DNA of 12,029 nucleotides from Truepera sp. (lineage in GTDB: Bacteria > Deinococcota > Deinococci > Deinococcales > Trueperaceae). Within the stretch, counting starts at the first letter, position 1. Each line of letters begins with the position of its first letter. Below the pieces are notes generated by a model that saw only the letters and a list, made by a program, of their open reading frames with translations, had not been told where the DNA came from and searched no databases. This document shows, one piece after another, positions 7,931 through 12,029 of the stretch. The stretch covers positions 1-12,029 of the forward strand of contig JAGXSO010000130.1 in the NCBI GenBank assembly GCA_018333775.1, read 5' to 3'. Both the position numbers and the translations under genes were made by a program.

Positions 7931-8538
7931 AGTTACTGGCAAGCAGACGTACCCCAGGCAAGGCCGGCGCGCTGCGCCTGGCCGGGCAGATGCCTGCGGT
8001 GGTATACAACCGAGAGCTTAATATCCCTATCGCAGTCGACTTAAAGACCTTTGATCGGGTGTTCCGCGTACAAGGGACCTCGAGCATTATCGATTTAGAG
8101 ATCGATGGCCAGAACCACGAGGTCTTGGTCAAGCAGGTGCAGATGGATAAGCGCAAGCGCCTCCCTGTTCACGCTGACTTCTACGCGGTCACCGCCGGTC
8201 AACTGGTCGATGTCTACATCCCGCTTGAGTTTGTGGGCACAGCGGCTGGGTCGCGTGAGGGTGGCCAGCTCGACGTGCAGCGCCGCGAGGTGCATATCAG
8301 CATCCTGCCCCGCCTTATCCCGCAGCACCTGATGGTCGATGTCAGCGCGCTCAAGATCGGCGACTCCTTGCACGTCTCCGACCTCAAAGCGCTTCTCCCC
8401 GCTGAAGCCGAGATCCTCGATGACCTCGAGCTGACCCTGGTAGCGGTAGTACCGCCGCGCGTAGCGGAGGAAACGGTTGCCGAAGCTGCGGCTACTGAGC
8501 CAGAAGTCATTGCCAAGGGCAAGGAAGAAGAGGAGTAA
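7927..8538 (+). CDS. rplY: 50S ribosomal protein bL25/TL5 (general stress protein CTC family)
   Basis: bL25/TL5 binds 5S rRNA in the central protuberance of the large subunit. The 203-residue chain has the N-terminal 5S-binding domain at about 1-93, with G-K-A-G-A-L-R-L and the P-A-V-V-Y stretch. The TL5 beta-barrel domain follows at about 94-180, and then an Ala/Glu-rich acidic tail. It matches Thermus TL5 in size and lacks the third C-terminal domain of Deinococcus CTC. The ATG overlaps the prs stop (ATGA), with a strong GAGGAGGAG ribosome site inside the prs end, so synthesis is probably coupled to prs. Confidence 0.95.
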   Translation: MKLLASRRTPGKAGALRLAGQMPAVVYNRELNIPIAVDLKTFDRVFRVQGTSSIIDLEIDGQNHEVLVKQVQMDKRKRLPVHADFYAVTAGQLVDVYIPLEFVGTAAGSREGGQLDVQRREVHISILPRLIPQHLMVDVSALKIGDSLHVSDLKALLPAEAEILDDLELTLVAVVPPRVAEETVAEAAATEPEVIAKGKEEEE

Positions 8539-8561
8539 GACTGGAACGCCCAGCCTCTCTA

Positions 8562-9122
8562 GTGGTCGGGCTAGGCAACCCTGGCCCGGCTTATGCACAG
8601 ACCCGGCACAACGCCGGGTTTCTGGTCTTGGACGCGCTGGCGCGCCGACAAGGGCTGGCGTTTCGTCGCGGTCGGCTGGCCGAGGAGGCGCCCTGGGGCC
8701 GGGTGACCCTCCTTAAGCCCCAGTCCTACATGAACCGCTCCGGCCAGGTGGTGCAGGCATATGCCACCCGCCAGAGCCTCACCCCCAATCAGCTGCTGGT
8801 GGTCCATGACGACCTGGACCTGCCGCTAGGGCGCTTGCGCTTTAGGCAGGGCGGTGGCGCCGGCGGCCAAAAGGGGGTCTCTGACATCGCTGCACGGCTT
8901 GGCCCTGATTTTTATCGCCTCAAGGTCGGTATCTCACGTCCGCCTGAGGGTATCACCGCCGAGAGCTGGGTGTTAAGCCGCTTCCGCGACGACGAAGCGG
9001 CGCTGCTGGCGCAAGTCCTCGAGTGCGCCGCCGAGGCGCTTGAGGTGTTCGTGCAAGAAGGCTTCACAGCGGCTGCTAACCGCTTTAACGGGCTCATCAT
9101 CGAGGCCGACCCCACACCGTGA
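8562..9122 (+). CDS. pth: Peptidyl-tRNA hydrolase
   Basis: Pth releases tRNA from peptidyl-tRNAs that drop off ribosomes. From GTG 8562 the product is 186 residues. The active-site Asn and His are N6 (in G-L-G-N-P-G) and H16 (in T-R-H-N-A-G). The Asp motif L-V-V-H-D-D-L-D-L-P-L-G and K-P-Q-S-Y-M-N are intact. In the loop where Escherichia coli has G-G-H-N-G (with Asn114), this protein reads G-G-Q-K-G. The start is uncertain: GTG 8562 has no ribosome site and trims the first beta strand, while CTG 8541 lies 5 bases after AGGAG (8531-8535) and 2 bases after the rplY stop and would add seven residues. It is the last gene of prs-rplY-pth. Confidence 0.93.
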   Translation: MVGLGNPGPAYAQTRHNAGFLVLDALARRQGLAFRRGRLAEEAPWGRVTLLKPQSYMNRSGQVVQAYATRQSLTPNQLLVVHDDLDLPLGRLRFRQGGGAGGQKGVSDIAARLGPDFYRLKVGISRPPEGITAESWVLSRFRDDEAALLAQVLECAAEALEVFVQEGFTAAANRFNGLIIEADPTP

Positions 9123-9154
9123 GAAGCCGACTTGTCACGCCGTACCAGATGCCA

Positions 9155-9206
9155 AATCCCCCCAACCCCCCTTGGTAAGGGGGGCTTAAAGCAAGCCGGG
9201 GGGATT
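9155..9206. repeat. Nested C/G-run palindrome, REP-like
   Basis: Outer arms are AATCCCCCC (9155-9163) and GGGGGGATT (9198-9206), 9 bases, perfect. Inner arms are CCCCCCTT (9166-9173) and AAGGGGGG (9177-9184) around GGT, 8 bases, perfect. The 13 bases between the inner and outer right arms lie beside a small GCTT-A-AAGC hairpin, so the RNA could fold as a bulged or three-way structure. It resembles dispersed C/G-run palindromes I know from cyanobacteria and other phyla. Position 32 bases past pth suggests it also limits read-through, but no T-run follows. Confidence 0.75.
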
Positions 9207-9229
9207 AACGTCATGGCCACTGCGTGGCG

Positions 9230-9237
9230 TATAGAAT
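9230..9237 (+). promoter_or_regulatory. Candidate -10 for the guanine deaminase gene
   Basis: TATAGAAT contains two overlapping hexamers (TATAGA 9230-9235, TAGAAT 9232-9237) ending 13 to 15 bases before ATG 9251. The leader would be only a few bases long, and no ribosome site precedes the ATG. The -35 is unclear; TTAACG at 9205-9210 is the best candidate but the spacing is long (19 or 21). Confidence 0.4.
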
Positions 9238-9250
9238 AAAAGCGCCCATT

Positions 9251-10546
9251 ATGACCACGCTGATCCGCGCTCAGTTATTTCATACCCCCGGCAACCCCTT
9301 CACTCAGCCGTCCGTGTTGGAGGCTGTTGCGGATGGCGCTATCGCCTTTCGGGGGCGCATCCTGGCGGTAGGGGAGTTCGCCGCGCTGCGGCGGGACTAT
9401 GCCGAGGCGCCGGTCATCGATGCGCGAGGGATGATCCTCCTGCCAGGACTGGTTGACACCCATGTGCACTATCCGCAGCTCCCGATAGTGGGCGCGATGG
9501 GCCTGCGCCTGCTCGACTGGCTTAAGACCCGTACCCTGCCGCACGAAGAGGCCTTTGCCGAGCCGGACTACGCGCGTGCACAGGCGCGGCGGTTTTTGCG
9601 GCTCTTGGCTAGCAACGGCACTACCGCGGCCTTAGTGTTCGGCGCGCACTTCGCCGGGGCGATGCAGGTCTTTTTCGAGGAGGCCGAGCAGCTGGGGCTG
9701 CGCATCACCAGCGGGCTGGTATTAGGCGACCGGCAGCTAACACCGGCCCTGCACACTACTCCGGAGCGGGCCTACCAGGAGAGCCGGGCGCTGCTGGAGG
9801 CCTGGCACGGGCGCGGGCGCCTGCGCTACGCGGTCACGCCGCGCTTCTCGCTCTCGTGCAGCGAGGCGCTGTTGGAGGTGTGCCGTGCTCTGCTGCAAGA
9901 GGCTCCCAGCGTTTATTTCACCACCCACCTCAATGAAACCGCCGAGGAGGTCGCTGCGGTCGCCGCGCTCTTTCCCTGGGCTGAGGACTACCTGGCTACC
10001 TATGAGCGCTTCGGCTTGGTGGGGCCGCGCTCGGTCTTTGCTCACAACCTCCACGCTAGCGACGAGCAGCTCGAGCGGCTGGCCAGGGGGGGCTCGAGCG
10101 TGGCCCACTGCGCCAGCAGCAACGCCTTTTTGGGCAGCGGCCTGTTCCCGCTGCGCCGCCACCTGGCTCATAACCTCACCGTGGCCCTCGGCAGCGACGT
10201 GGGGGCTGGGACCGGCCTGTGCCTGCTCGGCGAAGCGCTAGCGGCTTACCAGGGGCAGATGTTGCAAGGCTACCCACTCACCCCGGCCCAACTCCTCTAT
10301 CTGGCGACCCGTGCCGGGGCCGAAGCGCTTAAACTAGCCGACGAGATAGGCGACTTAAATCCTGGCAAGAGCGCTGACTTCGTGTTGCTGCGCCCGCCCG
10401 CCGGGAGCACGCTCGAGGCCGTGTTGCAGCACAGCCCTTCAGCGGAGGCTACGCTGGGGGCGCTGTTTACGCTGGCGCGCCAGGAGAGCGTAGCCGAGGT
10501 CTACGTAGCGGGCAAGCCGCTGCTTAAGCGCGCAGGCTTCTCTTAA
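9251..10546 (+). CDS. guaD: Guanine deaminase (amidohydrolase family)
   Basis: Guanine deaminase converts guanine to xanthine and ammonia in purine breakdown and salvage. From ATG 9251 the product is 431 residues, normal for the family. Metal and substrate motifs are D-T-H71-V-H73-Y-P-Q, T-P-R198-F-S-L-S-C, T-T-H226-L-N-E, F-A-H265-N-L-H-A-S-D and G-S-D316-V-G-A-G-T. C-A-S-S-N-A-F-L-G-S-G-L-F-P-L matches the guanine-deaminase-specific stretch, which separates it from other COG0402 deaminases. The frame is open to GTG 9224, but that region overlaps the candidate promoter, and M-T-T-L-I-R-A-Q is a natural family start. It stands alone between pth and the methyltransferase gene, with no purine-catabolism neighbour in view. 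Confidence 0.9.
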   Translation: MTTLIRAQLFHTPGNPFTQPSVLEAVADGAIAFRGRILAVGEFAALRRDYAEAPVIDARGMILLPGLVDTHVHYPQLPIVGAMGLRLLDWLKTRTLPHEEAFAEPDYARAQARRFLRLLASNGTTAALVFGAHFAGAMQVFFEEAEQLGLRITSGLVLGDRQLTPALHTTPERAYQESRALLEAWHGRGRLRYAVTPRFSLSCSEALLEVCRALLQEAPSVYFTTHLNETAEEVAAVAALFPWAEDYLATYERFGLVGPRSVFAHNLHASDEQLERLARGGSSVAHCASSNAFLGSGLFPLRRHLAHNLTVALGSDVGAGTGLCLLGEALAAYQGQMLQGYPLTPAQLLYLATRAGAEALKLADEIGDLNPGKSADFVLLRPPAGSTLEAVLQHSPSAEATLGALFTLARQESVAEVYVAGKPLLKRAGFS

Positions 10547-10561
10547 TCACCTTTTTTAACC

Positions 10562-10586
10562 ACCTTGGCCTCAAGGCGAGGTTTCT
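10562..10586 (+). terminator. Weak possible terminator of guaD
   Basis: CCTTG (10563-10567), loop GCCT, CAAGG (10572-10576), then GCGAGG and TTTCTT. The 5-base stem and short, displaced T-run make this a weak candidate only. Confidence 0.25.
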
Positions 10587-10587
10587 T

Positions 10588-10608
10588 ATCCGATCTTGAC
10601 AGTCGGAT
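10588..10608. repeat. Inverted repeat enclosing the -35 of the methyltransferase promoter
   Basis: Perfect 6-base arms ATCCGA (10588-10593) and TCGGAT (10603-10608) separated by 9 bases that contain the whole TTGACA. An activator or repressor dimer could bind here. TCGGATTT recurs at 10750-10757 in the leader. Confidence 0.5.
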
Positions 10609-10624
10609 TTAAAGTTGCTATGGT
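10596..10624 (+). promoter_or_regulatory. Strong promoter of the methyltransferase unit
   Basis: Consensus TTGACA (10596-10601), a 17-base spacer, then TATGGT (10619-10624) preceded by TGC (extended -10). This is the best sigma-70-type match in the window. Transcription would start near 10631, about 146 bases before the ATG at 10777. Confidence 0.8.
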
Positions 10625-10629
10625 TCGAC

Positions 10630-10656
10630 TAATACCGAGTATCTGACTCGGAATTA
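10630..10656. promoter_or_regulatory. 27-base near-perfect palindrome at the transcript start, probable operator
   Basis: TAATACCGAGT (10630-10640), five bases ATCTG, ACTCGGAATTA (10646-10656): 10 of 11 positions pair. It starts at about the predicted +1, an ideal site for a repressor. Length, symmetry and A/T-rich ends with a C/G core recall operators of Rrf2-family regulators (IscR/NsrR type), but that is by resemblance only. In RNA it would form a 6-base hairpin CCGAGT/ACTCGG. Confidence 0.6.
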
Positions 10657-10709
10657 GCTAAGCGGGAGAGTTACCCATGAACGTTTGTTCGCCACCGCGT
10701 ATGAAACCA

Positions 10710-10731
10710 GGGCGACCACAGGGGGTCGCCC
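10710..10731 (+). other. GC-rich hairpin in the methyltransferase leader
   Basis: GGGCGACC (10710-10717), loop ACAGGG, GGTCGCCC (10724-10731): a perfect 8-base stem about 45 bases before the start codon. No T-run follows, so it is not a simple terminator. It may be an mRNA structure affecting translation or stability. I do not recognise a known riboswitch class in 10631-10776. Confidence 0.55.
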
Positions 10732-10776
10732 CCACTCGAATGCTTAACTTCGGATTTTCTAAGGAGCGTGGTCAAA

Positions 10777-11637
10777 ATGTCTACTGAAGGCCAGCCGGAA
10801 AGCCTAAGCGGCAAGCCCGCAAGCGCCGTAGCGCCTGGCAAAGAGCACGATACGCTAGCAGCAAGCGGCCCAGAGCTGGACAAGGCGCCTGGCCACTGGC
10901 TGTTGGCGCGTATGGGCAAGCGGGTGTTGCGTCCGGGTGGCCGTGAACTGACCGAGAAACTGATTACTGCGCTGAAGATCACTCCGGCCGATGACGTGGT
11001 CGAGTTCGCGCCAGGGCTGGGATTCACTGCCGGGCTAGTATTGCTGCGCCAGCCCCGCACTTACACTGGCGTCGAGCGCGACGAGTCGGCTGCGGCCGTG
11101 GCGCGCCGAGCGGTGGCTGGGCCAGCCCGGCGGATCATCGTGGGAGATGCCGGGCAGAGCGGGCTGGCGTCGGGCTGTGCCTCAGCCGTGTACGGCGAGG
11201 CGATGCTGACTATGCAAAGCGATACCCAAAAGGCCGGGATCGTGCAGGAGGCGGCGCGCCTGTTGAGATCGGGCGGGCGCTATGGGATCCATGAGCTCTG
11301 TCTTAAGCCCGATGACCTGACCGAAGAGATGAAACTGGAGATCCAGCGCGAACTGGCTCAGGCCATCCGCGTGAATGCCCGCCCGCTGACGGTGGGGGAG
11401 TGGAAGGCGCTACTAGCCGGGGCGGGGATGCAGGTCAAGTTCGAAGCTACCAACCCGATGCACCTGCTCAAACCGGCGCGGATGGTGGCGGACGAAGGGA
11501 TACTGCGCGCACTGAAGATCGCCTTCAATATCCTGCGCACACCCGCTGCCCGGCGACGGGTCCTGCATATGCGGGCCATACTCAACCGCTATGCCGATAA
11601 CCTGAGCGCGGTGGCGCTGGTCGCAGTCAAGCCATGA
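10777..11637 (+). CDS. Class I SAM-dependent methyltransferase, substrate unknown
   Basis: The 286-residue product has a disordered-looking N-terminal stretch of about 35 residues, then a conserved block G-H-W-L-L-A-R-M-G-K-R-V-L-R-P-G-G near 39-55. The SAM-binding fold follows: motif I V-V-E-F-A-P-G-L-G at 74-82, an acidic residue after strand 2 (V-E-R-D-E, 99-103), and G-D-A at 123-125. The C-terminal half (Y-G-I-H-E-L-C-L near 169-176, N-P-M-H-L-L) belongs to a family I know only as a generic methyltransferase; the target (small molecule or macromolecule) cannot be read from sequence. ATG 10777 lies 10 bases after AAGGAG; the in-frame GTG 10768 is too close to that site. A strong promoter with operator-like repeats precedes it, and a substrate-binding protein gene follows after 60 bases. 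Confidence 0.85.
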   Translation: MSTEGQPESLSGKPASAVAPGKEHDTLAASGPELDKAPGHWLLARMGKRVLRPGGRELTEKLITALKITPADDVVEFAPGLGFTAGLVLLRQPRTYTGVERDESAAAVARRAVAGPARRIIVGDAGQSGLASGCASAVYGEAMLTMQSDTQKAGIVQEAARLLRSGGRYGIHELCLKPDDLTEEMKLEIQRELAQAIRVNARPLTVGEWKALLAGAGMQVKFEATNPMHLLKPARMVADEGILRALKIAFNILRTPAARRRVLHMRAILNRYADNLSAVALVAVKP

Positions 11638-11697
11638 ATGGGCAGCATGGAGCCGATGGTCATGCTCTTACCACTGGTCAAATGAAAGGAGAGATCA

Positions 11698-12029
11698 ATG
11701 CTATCCCCTTCAATCCAACCACCTACCCTCCTGCCAAGAGCGCTAGCTCTCTTGGCGGCGCTACTGGTTTTATTGGTTATCCCGGTCGGCTCAGCGCAGG
11801 CGGCTAAGCTGCCCAAGCTGGTGCTGGCGGGTCCCGCGGGTACGGTCTCCTATCCCCTCATCCACATGGTGGAGAGCGGCGCCTTGCAGGAGGTGGCCGA
11901 CCAGGTGGAGCTGGTGTTCTGGCGCAACCCGGATCAGCTGCGGGTGCTGGCCCTGGAAGGCCGGGCGGATTTCATCGCCATGCCCAGCAACGTAGCTGCC
12001 AACCTGTATAACCGCGGGGTGGAGCTGAA
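11698..12029 (+). CDS. ABC transporter substrate-binding protein (NMT1/SsuA-like), C-terminus cut by the window edge
   Basis: The gene runs from ATG 11698 off the right edge, so only about 110 residues are visible. An AAGGAG ribosome site lies 6 bases before the ATG. Residues about 14-35 form a signal peptide: a hydrophobic core of Leu/Ala/Val ending V-G-S-A-Q-A, with likely cleavage after that Ala, or export without a lipobox Cys. The mature part starts with L-V-L-A-G-P-A-G-T-V-S-Y-P-L and continues E-L-V-F-W-R-N-P-D-Q-L and F-I-A-M-P-S-N-V-A-A-N-L-Y-N-R-G. This pattern fits periplasmic binding proteins of the nitrate/taurine/thiamine-precursor type (PBP2 fold). The ligand is unknown. It probably shares a transcript with the methyltransferase; permease and ATPase genes would be expected just beyond the window. 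Confidence 0.8.
   Translation, partial: MLSPSIQPPTLLPRALALLAALLVLLVIPVGSAQAAKLPKLVLAGPAGTVSYPLIHMVESGALQEVADQVELVFWRNPDQLRVLALEGRADFIAMPSNVAANLYNRGVEL
11733..11756 (+). repeat. Inverted repeat inside the signal-peptide coding region
   Basis: GCCAAGAG (11733-11740) and CTCTTGGC (11749-11756), perfect 8-base arms around CGCTAGCT, 33 bases after the ATG has ended. It would form a stable hairpin early in the coding sequence. It may be chance or slow early translation of an exported protein. Confidence 0.4.

Noticed and set aside
10656..10680. GGGAGAG stretch suggestive of a glycine riboswitch
   Set aside because: The rest of the aptamer core is missing, and the stretch also fits a ribosome site for the small leader frame.
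11638..11685. 15-codon Met-rich frame between the methyltransferase and the binding protein gene
   Set aside because: It has no ribosome site of its own and is probably chance spacing; the next gene has a strong site just after it.

Overview
The window looks like chromosomal DNA from a member of the Deinococcota (Deinococcus-Thermus phylum). The strongest markers are an SSB of 273 residues with two OB folds in one chain, a RecA whose Walker A resembles the Thermus/Deinococcus P-E-S-G-G form, and gene orders typical of the phylum (rpsF-ssb-rpsR-rplI; cinA-recA). The bL25 protein is the Thermus-like two-domain TL5 form without the extra Deinococcus domain, and bS18 keeps a zinc-type Cys/His set, which I do not recall in Thermus or Deinococcus bS18. 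This suggests a deep or Truepera-like lineage, but I cannot name a genus. Base composition is GC-rich throughout, and I see no insertion sequence, phage gene, CRISPR array, tRNA or rRNA.

Layout. Minus strand, 1-1896: the operon rpsF - ssb - rpsR - rplI, read right to left, with rplI cut by the left edge. Its promoter (1944-1971) shares a 118-base divergent intergenic region with a TVP38/DedA-type membrane protein gene on the plus strand (2015-2710), which looks leaderless. All later genes are on the plus strand. cinA - recA - rny (2909-6888) start behind a good extended -10 promoter and are tightly packed, with recA and rny overlapping by 4 bases. prs - rplY - pth (6965-9122) is the widely conserved PRPP synthetase / bL25 / peptidyl-tRNA hydrolase set. 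A nested C/G-run palindrome follows at 9155-9206, then a single-gene guanine deaminase unit (9251-10546).

The right end (10547-12029) is the least ordinary part. A near-consensus promoter is framed by an inverted repeat over its -35 and a near-perfect 27-base palindrome at the transcript start. It leads through a roughly 145-base structured leader into a class I SAM-dependent methyltransferase gene, followed closely by a secreted ABC-type substrate-binding protein gene cut by the right edge.

Most of the window is translation, DNA repair, RNA turnover and nucleotide metabolism. The right-end unit, with a likely dedicated regulator, is the best candidate for something poorly described. The other observations concern regulation and start-site details of known genes.
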